Assembly (NCBI GenBank): GCA_037447655.1
Contig: JBBHKE010002830.1
Coordinates: 1-64,000 of the forward strand
Source: Zygnema cylindricum
Taxonomy: Eukaryota; Streptophyta; Zygnematophyceae; Zygnematales; Zygnemataceae
Direction: 5' to 3'
DNA: 64,000 nt
The position numbers were made by a program, and so were the translations under genes. Of this stretch, positions 1-12,059 are shown one piece after another (the stretch's first letter is position 1; each line of letters opens with the position of its first letter). The notes under the pieces were generated by a model that worked only from the letters and a program-made list of their open reading frames with translations, had not been told where the DNA came from and made no database searches.

Positions 1-58
1 AACAATACACCATCTCTCATTTTCCTACAAAGGAGTAGGGAAGAATACACGTCTTTAC

Positions 59-1016
59 CTGCAGGAAACCAGTACAAGTTTTGGTATGGGTATATTTCTT
101 CTCACAGCTTGCTGTACTTCCACTGATCTCAGTAACAATCTCCCCAACTCAAGGCCACTATCTGCCCCCCCAGCTTCAGAATCGACAAAAACTAAATCCC
201 ACCCCTCTACCGTTTGATTTGAGGCATACACACTATCAGGAAAAAGGTCTCTGTCTCCTTCACTCATCTGTAACCTCTGGAGAACAGAAAACTGAATAGC
301 CACTGCTGCACTGTAAATATTGTCTGAAAACTCGACTAACATCCCCAATCGTCGCAAATAAGTTCCAAGCACCTAGACCAAATACCAAAAAGGTTTTGAG
401 GTGAGAGTTTTGTTGGCCAATGGTCATAGTTAGAGATGAGTTATGAGTACTGTTTTGTGTCAGGTTGATAAGTTGGAGGTACAGGTGAGTAAAAAGTATA
501 TCAGAAATGTTTGCTGAATCCAATTCCTTCAACTTCAGAAAGACGGAGGTGTTACAATTGTTCTTCTTTCAGAATGCTTAAATTGGGATTCCAAAAAAAA
601 AATGATTGCAGGAGTAGGAAATATTTACTCATAGCCAACAGATTTGCAGAACAATAGGCACAGATCAACGTGACACTTCCAATGCATTTGGAACTTAGCT
701 GATAATTCACAGTGATGGACTAGATACCCACAAAAATGACAGGGAAAACAAGTGGCTCTGACATAATAATCAACTGACATATTTTGAAGGATCAGAAGGA
801 CAAACCTGCTGTCGGACTTGCCGCCCATCCACAACAAGGATCTTTTTCTCTGGCATTTTGCCTAGACCAGGGAGTTCCCACTTCCACTTTTGAAGTTTTG
901 GCCCATCTTTACGGACTCTACTCTCCCATACGTCCAACTGTACACCAAACCTAAATGTCGAACCTACCCCCAGCTTACTCACAAAGTCGATACTGCCGCC
1001 CATCAACTCAATTAAC
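59..1016 (-). CDS. C-terminal kinase edge and receiver-like (degenerate) domain exons
   Basis: Exon 806-1016 gives the end of the kinase (LIELMGGSIDFVSKLGVGST) and the start of the first, degenerate receiver (KKILVVDGRQVRQQ). Exon 59-372 continues it (VLGTYLRRLGMLVEFSD... WDLVFVDSE). In the family this first receiver-like domain lacks the full acidic pocket, and the true phosphoaccepting receiver follows. Its exons must lie outside the window. Donor GTAAAG lies at 53-58. Confidence 0.85.
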
Positions 1017-2864
1017 CTGGAGTTTAATCAGGAAAACAGGGACCCACATCAGGTACTCGTCCGGACACCCTTGCTCTTTAGAAGATACTGTACCAACTTT
1101 TTTTCAGTAGATCTTCTCACATGAAACAGGGACACCAAAGGATTATTTGAAACTTCTAATGCCAACATTCTTGGTGTTTATGCTCACCTGAAACTGTCTT
1201 CCACTCAAAATACGTTCACATGTAAAAAAAATGCATTTAATCATGTTGGTCAAAATACCTTTTCGACAAGCAGAGACCAATGCCAGTTCCACCGTAGCCT
1301 CGTTTTAAACTGGTGTCCAATTTCATGAAAGGCTCAAAAATTTTCTCTCTCGCAGCAAGAGGGATGCCCATCCCAGTGTCCTCTACCTGACAAGCAAAAA
1401 AAAAAAAAAAAAAGGAAAAGTTGAAGGCCCGCATTCTGCAGAACAAATTTTGTGAAGTCGAAGTTGCTGTAGAATCGAAAGGTTTTGACATGTTGATGCT
1501 TTCAGTTGTACTGCAATACAAGTTGCTCTTCTAGAATTTGACAAGCTACAAAACCTATTTGATTATAGAAGACGATAACCTTGAAATCCTTGCCTTGCCT
1601 GTAATATCTTCATTTTTCTAAACTTATCAAGAAGCTAAAAGTACACAATTTCAATAAACTCCCCTGCAATCAACGAAGAAACGTATGCCACCAACCATAT
1701 CCATTCAAAAACCAAACTTAAACACACTTCTTTTTGCAATATGGATAAAACAAACCCACCTGAAAGACCAATTTTACCCGTTGCTTTATCGGTACCAATC
1801 CTTTCGAATTTCTTTCTTTATCTAAAGCTTCTTTGTCCGCCAAGTACCGGTCGTCCTCCTCCATGGTTTTGAGAATACGCTCCCAACTGCAACTCTTATC
1901 TACTGCTGGTCGACCACTGAGTGTATGAAACTCTCCCTCATCCCAAGCTGTACATTGTGACATTCCCATATCATCTGAGCCCTCAGAAGACCCAAAAGGA
2001 CTTCGAGGAGGCGATGGAGTTGCACTCCGGTTTGACGACGATATGCTCTCAAAGCTCAAACGGGAACCGAGTCTTTTGGATGAGCCCCCCCCCTTTGAAG
2101 GCTTATAATGGAGGCGTACAGTAAGGAATACGTGGCCTTTTTCGGTATATTTTAGAGCATTTCCCACCATGTTGACCAATATCTGAGAGAGCAAAAAGAA
2201 CCCTTTTATACATATCATCATTAACTGTTTTTTAAGTACAGCCTGCAGATCTACATATGAATAATCTTGAGTAGATTCCACCAGGCTGAGGTCGTCGCTG
2301 CTTGCAAACGGGGCAGTTTTTTAAATAATGGCAACTCATCTCAAACAGTTGAGTTTACCAGGACTAGCAGTTATAGTGAAGAAAAAAAATGAACGTAGCT
2401 TAAGCACCAAGGTGTACGAATTTAGCACTATAAAAACACTGTAGTTCTCTTGCGTTATGAAATAGAAGAGGAAAAGGCAAGAGACCAACCTGTCGAAGTC
2501 GTACAGGGTCTCCAATGACTGATGTAGGTACTGAATCATGAACTAGAGCCGCCACTTCCAGCTTATGTCTTTTCTCCTCCAACTGAGGTATCGATAGACT
2601 GAAGCCCAAGAATGCATTCATAACTAAAACACGTCAGCTGCTAAGAAATATTATCAAACACACCCAGCTCTCAACTTCTTTTATGGTCAGTGGTCCCAAA
2701 TCTGTTGTTGTGACATCACCATATACATCAAACCTTCTCTCAAGCATGTATATCTATGCTCAAAAGGACCTTAAGTATGACCTTTGAGCTATTAAGAAAT
2801 ATATCGTCCTTAACAGGTGGATCCAAACATACCTCAATACTTCATCGACAAGAGTACGGATGTT

Positions 2865-2909
<45 letters not shown>

Positions 2910-5900
2910 AGGGGGGGGGGGAGAGAATTTTCACACTTGGGCCCTTTGATAATTCTCCGAATTCACTGTTAACCAGCTTAACAAACAGTCTTCTTTAAAA
3001 ACGTCCCTATGATAGAACAAGTACAATAGCAACTTGTTGCAGGACGCTGCCTCAAAACTGACATCAGTTTCTGGACTGCATCTCTTTCTTCATCGATGAT
3101 TCAACCAGGATATTTGTGTTATTCATTTGTAGACATTAAACAATAATAACATAAAACCCAAACGGGCTAGAGGTTGTTCGGAGATAATGTTTATTGTTCT
3201 TTTAGCAAACACACTTTCCTGGAGCTTTGCATAACTCTGGCTAGTTCATGCCCTACTTCACCAAGAAGACATCTCCCCTAACGTCATTACGGTAAAAAAA
3301 GAAAACAATTAGAATTGCTGCTTCAAATGCTTAAGAGACTATTCATTAAACCTTGAAAGGAGGTGGAATGTCTAACTCCCAGCGATGAAAAACAATCATT
3401 ATAACTTTAAATGGGAAAAGTGGACTTAAGAAAAATGGCACCCACAAAAGCCGACCATGAAATTTTTTTCACAGCCAGAATAAACAAAAAAGGAAACTTA
3501 CCGTTCATGGGTGTGCGTATTTCATGGGTCATAGTGCCCAAAAATGCCGCCTTAGCTGTATTTCCAGCCTCGGCTGCTTGCTTCAATGCGGCCATTTCAA
3601 TGTAATCGCGCTTCATGTGCTCAAAACGGTGAATAGCACTCCAGACAATCTAGATTCCAGACCAAAAAACAATAAGTAGAGTCAGGCAGGCTCAGAACGT
3701 CATCAAATGATGTACCGACCAGAAAGACATATGGAACATAGGATCAGGACAAATCAGAGAGCAAAGACAATGATGTAAAGGAAGGCAGAGGTGACAATAA
3801 GAAACATTCAACAGTACATTAGGTGTACAACAACATTCTCTGCCTAGGAAAACCAACTACCTCCTTTACGCTTCGGTTTTTTTTCCTCTAAAACAATTTA
3901 CAGAAGAATGTCAACATAATCCATGCAGTGTTGTGGGGCAGATAAAAAAAATTGCCGGCAAAATTTCACTTGTTTCAAAACAACAAATCCATAGAACAGC
4001 AAGGTTCCAAAATAGATACAGGCTTCAAAGATTTTAGTTCCAAAACTAATCAAGAGGTTTTCTCCATGGCAAATCCAGTAAAACGGCAGCTCAGCAAACC
4101 ACCACAAAAACAGATATCATATTCCTGAGTTATCTTAGCAAGGAGCCGAACCCCTGCAAAAAATGAAGCGACAATAACGATTTCTATTGATAAGTGAAGG
4201 AACAACAATATCGACCATGCTAGATTTCATTTTACATCTTCCGTTGAGCTCAACTAACCTGCAACATTAGCCAGGAGATGAGGAAAACACCCGCTGCAGG
4301 CAGAACTGCCGTCCCAGGGAACATAATTTCTTGATCGTACTGGCAACGTAACTCGTGGATTCGTTCTGGGTCGCCAAAATTCAAACGGTGGACAAACCAG
4401 GAAGGGGAGCTCAAGTAATGTCGTTCAACACTAGCCCATGCGATTGTCTTTGTGTTCGCCTCTTCAGAAGGTCTAAGTTCCGGTGGTGCTACGTGTCTCT
4501 CTCGTGTCTCCACATCATGCTCATATAATGGGATTGGCTGATCCGGGTAACTCACATCATCCAGGCGCATGATAACCCGTTCTGTATCAGCACCAGAACC
4601 TTTCAACAAGTTGCTGGAGCCCACAAAACCAGGATGACAGTAAATAACCAGCGTTTTAGTTGCACAAGAAACTACACCAAAACAAAAGGAAAACAAAAGT
4701 ACAGCTCTTTCGGGGGGAGTACATTTGTGACAATTGAAGGTAAGGTTGGTAATCTCACAAATAGCAATTTCCCTATAGACACAATGCAGTCAATTCTCAT
4801 ATACACTCAATGCAGTTGGGGTACTGTGGCTGTAGAAAACTTTCAAGTCCATCAATGCTCACATAAACCGTTACAATAAAGTTATTTCCAAGCCCATCTG
4901 ATAGCATTTAACTAAACTTCACAAAAACATGTGACCAATATGAAAAAAATCGTAATCCATGGATCTCACTTGATCACTTCTTCCACAGAAGTCTCAAAGT
5001 CGATTGTTGCCACCAAATATCCACTGGTCAAACTTGCCCGCTCGATGACTGTGGAATTGGCTCCAGGTACAGAAGCCCTGATCGGAAACGCCAGACCAAT
5101 GCCTACTTTCTGTGCCTTTGTACAAACAACATCAGCGGAAAAATCTGGCATCAGAAGTAAGCTGCGACAGTGCTAGAAAAAGTGTACGGGGTAAAAAATC
5201 CACACCATTTTGTGAGCCTGGGTCTCAGAAATAAACATGCCATATGATCCGTAAATTCCATCAGCCTCGTGAGTTTGTGAATGATCTATGAACTCTGACA
5301 CCGCATAAGCTTTCAGAAGCCACTATGCATTTGTTTCTGCCACGTTGAACTTTCCAACAATCATGCCAAAAAAAACTCATGGAATGAGGAAATAAACAAG
5401 AAAAGTGGTGATCTACATAGATAAACGAATTCATATTAAAAGAATACATCAGTGTAAATGAGACCATATAAGGATTGATTCCTTGGAGTCAAAGTGAGAA
5501 TAGTTTTGCCAGGGGATAAGAAACTGCCTGCAGCGCATGGTGCTTTTATAGTTCATAACTGAGAATGAAATATAAGTCCTGATAGATATTGTACAGTCTA
5601 ATTCACATGGTTTACCATATTATTACAAAAAAAAATGAAAAGGTGATTGGGAATACCTTTCGGACAGAAACTTGTTGCTAGTGGCATCAGAATAAGACTC
5701 TTATGAGATAAACTGGGGATTAGAAACGATCTAAACAGAGTTCAAAGATCATATGAGATGAATTACATTAACGTAAAGAAACGAGAAGAGGAAGCTTGGA
5801 TTGTAAAACTTACATCGATGCCGATAAGAGGAAATGGGGGAGAGATAGATGGATGAGTTCCATCGGCTATTTTCGCTCGTTCAAGCATTTTAATGTGGAA

Positions 5901-8528
5901 ATCAGAGATGGATAGCACATCGATTTGATCCAAGTATGTCACATTAGGGCAGTGGGTTTTCACAACATACTCCTCCATATCAGCTCTTCGTTTCTGCAAG
6001 CCAAAACTGGAAAAGTTCTTAAAAAATCATTACCGCCCAATTAAAAAACTTGCCATATCTTGACTTTGTAAAAAAAACCCTCAATTTCTGTAATATATAC
6101 ACTGATTTTTTTGGCACCGCTCTCTTCTCCTTCTTTATGTCCAGAAAGAATCAAAATGCTAATAAAACACATTGAACATGTTTGGCTGCTGATAGATGTT
6201 TCCCACCCTGCCAAAGTAAGACTGCAAAACATATAGATTGAAAAATAGCTTACTCTCGTATGCCAGTCAATAATCTCATGTCCTGAACATTCCTCAAAGT
6301 GGTCTCGCAGAGCATGTGGAATCCTCACACAGTACGCCACTCGATCCACAAGCTGTCGGGAGAAAGCTGTTGCCAAAAAATGATCGTCCACAGTTGTCTG
6401 TGAAATGACAACATCTACCATGTCAGTATCCAAATCTCTTACAAGATTCTGCAAGGTTTCAATAACAACTGAGCCTAGTAGTTCAAAAGAGTCGTATGCT
6501 CGAAAGAAAAACGTAATTTGAAATCAAAGTGAGTATTGGCACCCAGTTTACATCCATCACCTGATGAACACGAGGAACGATTGTTCCTTCACATGGTGGC
6601 AATCCTTCGCCAAGTGTTGGCGGAATTGATGGGGGATTTTCGTAGTTTGTTCTGTTCAAAGTTGCAAAGAATGCCTGCAAGGGTGATAGACAAGTGTGAT
6701 CGACAACAGTTGAAATCCTGGGAATTGGGGACTAAGTTATTCCCTTGCACATAAGAGCATCAAATAAGTATTTAATAACTGCTACTTGTGGAATAACTGT
6801 CTGAAGCTGCAGCAAATTTAAAAAAGAAAGAAAAAACTGAAATGAACTGCTGCAAACTCACCTTTATTGACTTTACATGGTTGGCATTAGACCAGAAAAG
6901 GCCAGAAATTATACGGCCACGATCTGAGCACAATGTCATTAGCTGCAAAAGTCTCCCAGTCATCCCACACCATCAAGATTTAATTATAAAATTCGGCTTC
7001 TTTTGAAATCGCAGAACGACCAATCCTGACAACTTCACACAACCATTTGACAAAAGATGGCCCTGCACTCCGCATAAATTTCTGCTCGTAAAATCATCTT
7101 TCTGGTCTCAATGTATATGTAAGCCAATAAGAGGTACAAACCTTACATGCTCCAAACTTTGTTTTGACTCTTATTTTTCAAACTTTTTCTAAAAAACATG
7201 TTTTCAACAATGAAGTCTACGCCATGCTATGCGCTACTCTTGATAAGTAAAGGTAGAACGACCAATACTTGACTTTAAGGCAGATGCGACAATGCTTTCT
7301 CCGGCTATTTTACTTTTGCAAAAGGAGAAAGAAATTAAATCAACTCTAACTCAGACATTGTACCACCTGATATAGTTTTTGGTGCACGATACACATCGCA
7401 TGATTTGTAATATAGTAAAAATACCCTGCCATAAAATAGATTCTTTCTCAAAAAAAAAAAAAAAACACTACATAATCCAGCTTCACTGCCTACCTTTTGC
7501 ATGTTTTGGTGCATGGATGATTCTCAGTTTGTTAATTTGTTTGATCAGAAAAAATTAGCAACAGTTCAGTTCTATGGTTTGATGTTTGCCCTCCTTATTA
7601 ACAAAGCTGGTTTAACACAGTATGTGGATTAAACTGACCATTGCCTGCAATAAAGACACAAGTCTCAAATAGGAACAGAATCCAGACGTCCACATGCAAT
7701 GAGGTGGTTTTATCACGTTGAATAACGAGACAGCCGGCACTATGAGGCAACTACAGATGGCACGCCCAGTAGCTGTGACAAGTTTTCAGCTGAAAAGGAT
7801 TGATATGAAGCGGCTAAGAAGATCAAAGAACTTTGACACAACACACCAATAGTAAAAAATTGCAACTCAATGACCTGTGCAGCTTTTGAATATCCAGGCT
7901 TTTCTGAGGATTACGGGCCAATAATTAATTGACAGCTTAGATTTAAACGAGAAAAAAGGTACTTGTTAAAGTAGTTATGAATTACTGGTACAGTCATGGC
8001 CACTCCTTTCATTTACACCGGCCTGCTGATGATTGATTTGTCACTATTGGATGCTGGTGGACCAAGGGGGGTTTTTCTTAGCGGGCCCAATTACAGCAAT
8101 TTTTTTTCCTTTCTAGACATCGTTGCAGTATAAAACATTAACTACAATATCAGCTAGCTTTTATAAGGTTTCAATTTCAACAAAATTTGTGAAACGCTTG
8201 AAGACTAAAAGGAAAAATGACAGGCAAACTAGAAAGGGTAAAAACCAACCTGGCCCTGCCTGTGGTGCTGGAATTTTTCCCGCGATATGTTGAATACATG
8301 AAAGGTAATAAGTACTCCTGCGAAATGCCAGAAAATTAAAAGCAAAGACCTCCAAGCAAAGCATTTGATCAGCATCTTGTAAGCACTCCACTCCTTAACC
8401 GACGGCTGTCCAGAGAGTGTCCGTACGGATAGTTCACTTTTCTTTGCTTTACCGGCTACAACTGAACGTCCTTTTTGAGTGATTGCGACTTTTCGCGGAC
8501 TAATTAGAGGATCGCCAAGATGAGGCAT
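59..8528 (-). CDS. CHASE-domain hybrid histidine kinase (cytokinin-receptor type), 3' end beyond window
   Basis: Plasma or ER membrane sensor kinase. In plants this family binds cytokinin through CHASE and starts a His-Asp phosphorelay. I joined exons by GT-AG sites and frame: 8250-8528, 6862-6942, 6561-6674, 6254-6448, 5814-5993, 5206-5292, 4970-5172, 4259-4613, 3502-3649, (2833 to about 2866), 2491-2598, 1760-2182, 1259-1386, 806-1016, 59-372. Phases agree at almost every junction. The order seen is N-terminal TM, CHASE, second TM, H-box, N/G1/F/G2 boxes, then a degenerate receiver-like domain. The canonical C-terminal receiver should lie left of position 1. The start is the ATG at 8528, giving a short cytosolic leader before the TM. 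The exon just after the H-box was not found. Family assignment is strong; cytokinin binding is inferred from family only. Confidence 0.9.
1259..2598 (-). CDS. HATPase catalytic exons of the histidine kinase
   Basis: Exons 2491-2598, 1760-2182 and 1259-1386 carry the ATP-binding domain: GDPVRLRQ, N-box NMVGNALKYTEKGH, G1 box DTGMGI, F box FEPFMKLD and G2 box GGTGIGLCLSK. All catalytic motifs look intact. Between the N and G1 boxes lies an approximately 100-residue Ser/Pro and acidic insert. Plant receptors also carry an insert there. Confidence 0.9.
2867..2921. repeat. Poly-G run abutting a kinase exon
   Basis: About 53 G residues interrupted once by AA. On the gene strand this is a poly-C run directly upstream of an exon piece encoding LNIRTLVDEVL (2833 to about 2866). 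No acceptor AG separates the run from these codons, so it either expanded inside the exon or replaced real sequence as an assembly artefact. Confidence 0.95.
3502..3649 (-). CDS. H-box (dimerisation / phosphoacceptor) exon of the histidine kinase
   Basis: This exon contains MTHEIRTPMNG, with the phosphoacceptor His in the HEIRTPMN motif, preceded by an Ala/Lys-rich helix (ALKQAAEAGNTAKAAF). Acceptor ...CTAG at 3650 and donor GTAAGT at 3501 fit. The phase is 0 in and 1 out, and the exon joins directly to the TM exon 4259-4613. The next expected block, the remainder of the HisKA dimerisation helix, is not recognisable between 2940 and 3500. Confidence 0.9.
4259..6942 (-). CDS. CHASE sensor exons plus second transmembrane segment
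   Basis: Seven exons (6862-6942, 6561-6674, 6254-6448, 5814-5993, 5206-5292, 4970-5172, 4259-4613) encode the extracytosolic sensor. Recognisable blocks are CSDRGRIISGLF followed by a NANHVKSIK helix, then DRVAYCVRIPHALRDHFE, which aligns with the conserved VAYAVRVLHSERE block of plant receptors. GYLVATIDFETSVEEVI follows near the C-terminal end of CHASE. The last exon ends in a hydrophobic helix (AAGVFLISWLML), the TM that leads into the kinase. Exon 5206-5292 is the least certain: its splice sites and phase fit, but its sequence resembles the family only weakly. Confidence 0.8.
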
Positions 8529-9517
8529 GCTTACAATCGGTCCTTAATATCTAGAAAACAAAGTCGGATCAACAATTAATTTATAAAAGTGCATTAGTTA
8601 ACTTAGCGTCCCCATTTTTGAACCTGTGCTAGTTTTTCAAAACTAGCGTGGCCTTCAGATATACATGAAAACTGTCTGAAGACCATTTTGCTACCTGTAG
8701 AAAACTTGGCATGGCTGGCATATAAAATAAGAGGCAGCAAGAATGGTCGTAAATTTGCTTTGTAGCCTTAACAATTTAATTCAAGCTGTCATCATATAGG
8801 GTAATTGCCGTTGTAGAAACGGGTTTGAGAGAGTCATTATCTTTGTATCACTATGGTGTTAAAGATCATTTGATGCATCTTGCTGTTCCACAAAAGTGCT
8901 GCACACTGTGCAGGCCGCCCAACCTCACTTCCTAGAGTGCTGACACGTGGATTCATTCGTACAAAAAACGCATATTGCTTACACGTTGGAGGTTCTTTAT
9001 GGCCCACGTGTCAGACTTCTCGTACGGAAAACCCAAAAGCGTCGATTATTGTCGTAAATTCATAGGTGTACTTCCGTACAAATTTTGCACTTTACTTGTA
9101 TTTGTGGATAATTGCCAACGAATCTTCCCGACGCTTTTTGTTAGAAAAGATTTCTCTTTTGCAGGAAGATCGACAAATTCGAAACACTATTTAGGGGAGC
9201 TCTACTATGCACAAACCAAGTCAAATGAAGAAGATTTTATTGTCAAATGGAGGACGACCAAGTCTGTCGGTAATTCCTGTCCGTTATGGATAGGTACGGA
9301 ATAAAATATGTTTTACATGAGAGTTTCTTGTGAATTTACACACATTTTCAGATCTGCTTTGCTGGACCAATACGCCATTGCTATTCTGCCCGTCGAAGCA
9401 TCCTGGAACATTTTGTGGCGAAAGGCGAAAACTTATATGCTGCAGTAGTGAGTTATAGGAGGTTTCACACTAGCACTTTCCTCCACACTGTCCGTTGTTA
9501 TCATTCAGAATTTATTG
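8529..9517. other. Region upstream of the histidine kinase start
   Basis: About 1 kb, AT-rich, with no ORF showing coding character. It should contain the promoter and 5' UTR of the minus-strand kinase, but I see no convincing TATA box or UTR intron. Two CACGTG motifs (G-box/E-box type) occur near 8944 and 9004; their role is unknown. Confidence 0.5.
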
Positions 9518-9525
9518 GTGCTAAT

Positions 9526-9980
9526 CATAGTTCAAAAGTAGGCGTTTTTTGGTAGGCCTTTTGAAGGCCGCCTTTAGCGTAAGTTGTGTTACGGGCTTTC
9601 CATGTGATCTTCTTAGATCGCTACTTTCATCAGCGACCGTCCAATCGTCCGAATCTGACGATAGTCCTATCGTAAGTTGTGTTATGGGCTTTTCATGTGA
9701 TCTTCTTAGATCGTTACTTTCATCAACGACCGTCAGATCGTCCGAATCTGACGGTTTAAATAAAAAGTCGCTCAAAACTCACAGAAAAAAAAAAATGTCC
9801 GATTTTTTTTTCAAATTTAGACATGACGTTTAATTCTCTATCGATCCATGTGCAACTCAACCCTATTACTATTTTATTTCATTTTGCGGCCAATACAATA
9901 TGGGTCTTAAGGCCATATTGTATGTTTTGCATACAATAGGCATATTGTATGGGCGTACGGTCACCTACTTTTGAACTATG
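9526..9980 (+). mobile_element. hAT-type MITE, copy 1, with internal tandem duplication
   Basis: Terminal inverted repeats CATAGTTCAAAAGTAG ... CTACTTTTGAACTATG flank a 455-bp non-coding body. The 8-bp TSD GTGCTAAT is perfect at 9518-9525 and 9981-9988, as expected for hAT insertion. A block of about 85 bp (around 9586-9670 and 9671-9755) is duplicated in tandem, which explains why this copy is longer than the other two. Confidence 0.93.
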
Positions 9981-9988
9981 GTGCTAAT

Positions 9989-10343
9989 GGCAAATTATAA
10001 AAAGGGAATTTCTAATCGCAGAGACGATTTTTGCTGCGCACAGGTAGATGTCAGAAATTGTACATTTAAAGTACAGTTTCGTACAATCTACGTACCTTTA
10101 AGTTCAGATTTGACGGTCAATCCGTCTAACAACTTTGACTGTCAAAATATTGTAACGGCGGTTAAAAAACTGTCGCGGTTGCAAACATCTACCGTCAGAA
10201 AAAAAAACAATTCACGCGGCTGGCGCAGGTTTACGGTAACAAAACTGAGGCAGCCACATATAAACAAAATGGCTGCACGCAGGTAGTTACTCACTTCACG
10301 TGAGCTCCACTGTTGTGAAAGCACACACTGACAATGTGAATCA
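9989..10343 (+). repeat. Left arm of a long inverted repeat (about 350 bp)
   Basis: This block recurs in inverted orientation at about 12690-13040, and I estimate roughly 85% identity by eye over the arm. Shared landmarks include AACGGCGGTTAAAAAA and TTACTCACTTCACGTGAGCTC. The arm begins directly after the TSD of MITE copy 1. It is probably the end of a long-TIR DNA transposon; a clear target duplication was not found. Confidence 0.8.
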
Positions 10344-10351
10344 ATGTGAAG

Positions 10352-10657
10352 CATGGTTCAAAGGTAGGTGAAAGTAGGCCCCTACAATATGTCTATTGTA
10401 TGCAAAACATACAATATGACCTTAAGACCCATATTGTATTCGGACCTATCCGGACCAATTAAAACAATCGGACCAAAAATTGGACCAATTAAAACATTTG
10501 GACCAAATAATTTTATTTACACCGTCAGATTCCGACGATCGGTCGGTCGCTGATCAAAGTGGCGATCTAAGAAGATCACATGAAAAGCCCGTAACACAAC
10601 TTTCGATAAAGGCGCCGACCAAAGGCCTACCATAAAAACGCATACTTTTGAACTATA
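10352..10657 (-). mobile_element. hAT-type MITE, copy 2 (inverted)
   Basis: This is the same family as the element at 9526, in reverse orientation, 306 bp. The 8-bp TSD ATGTGAAG is perfect at 10344-10351 and 10658-10665. It contains the family's internal palindrome (ATTGTATG...CATACAAT). Just to its right, a unit of about 58 bp starting with the TSD is tandemly duplicated (about 10658-10765). Confidence 0.93.
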
Positions 10658-10815
10658 ATGTGAAGTACTTATTCAATGTAAGAATGTTGATTCGTAAATA
10701 GTGTGGCGGAATCAATGTGAAGTACGTTGTCAATGTAGGAATGTTGATTCGTAAATAGTGTGGCTTCATTTGGTCGCGCGTGACGGCGCGTCATTTTAGT
10801 TTCATTGATATTTAT

Positions 10816-11091
10816 CATAGCTCAAAAGTAGACGTTTTTATGGTAGGCTTTTGGTCAGCGCCTTTATCGTAAGCTGTGTTATGGGTTTTTTATGTGATCT
10901 TCTTCGATCACTACTTTGATCAGTGACCGTCCGATCGTCCGAATCTGACGGTGTAAATAAAAAATTTTGGTCTGAATGTTTTGATCGGTCCAAATAGGTC
11001 TGAATATAATATGGGTCTTAGGGTCATATTGTATGTTTTGCATACAATAGGCATATTGTATGGGCCTACTTTCACCTACTTTTGAACTATG
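10816..11091 (+). mobile_element. hAT-type MITE, copy 3
   Basis: 276 bp, same TIRs and body as copies 1 and 2. The 8-bp TSD ATATTTAT is perfect at 10808-10815 and 11092-11099. It has no coding capacity. Three copies lie within 1.6 kb. Confidence 0.93.
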
Positions 11092-12059
11092 ATATTTATA
11101 CGCTGGTACGCTTTTCTATTTTGTACGAAGTATATTTCGTTTTGTGCGAGTTTACACATGTCGTAAGTCGTCCATTAATTTGTGTCCAAGTTCAGCGTAA
11201 CGGTTCGGGATTAGATTCCATTTTTGCGGCTAAGGGTGAAGTTCCATCATACATTTCTGTAATTGTACAACAAACTCTACAGACCGCGTCGATTGAGGCT
11301 ACTGCTCCATCAGGCGCCGACAGTAATCGTACAAAAACGTTTACAAGCACTAATATTTCGTTCACTTCTCTATCATGTCGTGTTAACAATGAAATCTATC
11401 GCGTATGTGCTTTATTTAGATCGGTGCACGTAGGTTCCTCTTCTGACGGCGAACATAGTCAAAGATTCCAAAAACAAAATATCAGAACTTGTATCCGTAC
11501 AGCCAGCAGCAAAATTATATTACATGCGTTTACAATTTGTACGTTTGTGTTTTGTTCTTTTTGGCGTTGTTTTGTCGTTCGTGCTTCGTCGTGGCGCCGC
11601 AAATTCTAGATGTCAGTAAATGGTGGAGGAGGCGTCACAACTCACGACACATTCTTCGACAAACATTTTCTCGTTGTTTTCGTTGGATTTGATTCCCGTC
11701 CGAAGGCGCGTGGCAAATGTCCGAAGGCGCGTGGTTCATACATGACCTTTCCACGCGTTAATATTTAACACGTCCGGTGATTGGCTAGTGTCCTCCCTGA
11801 AGAGAGTAGCCAATCACTGGACGAAGTGACCTTTTGCTTTGAAAATTCATAATCGGGCGATAGACGTTGTCGCCCAAATGTTTGGAGAATCTTCACGTAT
11901 CCCCATTAATCATGTTTTATAAAAAAAAAAAAAGTAATGAAATGAGTAGGATATGTACAAAAATGTATTTTTTCCAGTAAACAACCCCACTTTTCGCCCG
12001 ATGGAGGTTCACCCTGAGTCCAAGTTCCATCACGCAGAGTTTGTAAGCCACGTGTTCTA
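11092..12059. other. Interior of the long inverted repeat; unidentified open stretch
   Basis: A plus-strand open frame (11082-11609) contains a compositionally protein-like segment around 11185-11390 (e.g. GSGLDSIFAAKGEVPSY), but I recognise no family. It may be a captured gene fragment or transposon coding relic. The rest is AT-rich with no signal I can name. Confidence 0.3.

Noticed and set aside
3000-3120. An exon completing the kinase dimerisation helix (open frame with DEERDAVQKLMSVL)
   Set aside because: The frame is open for about 100 nt and faintly similar, but splice sites and phase could not be reconciled with the flanking exons.
9586-11000. A CRISPR-like or satellite array, suggested by repeated AGATCACATGAAAAGCCC blocks
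   Set aside because: The repeats are internal parts of three MITEs with TIRs and TSDs plus one tandem duplication. There is no regular repeat-spacer pattern, and the DNA is eukaryotic.
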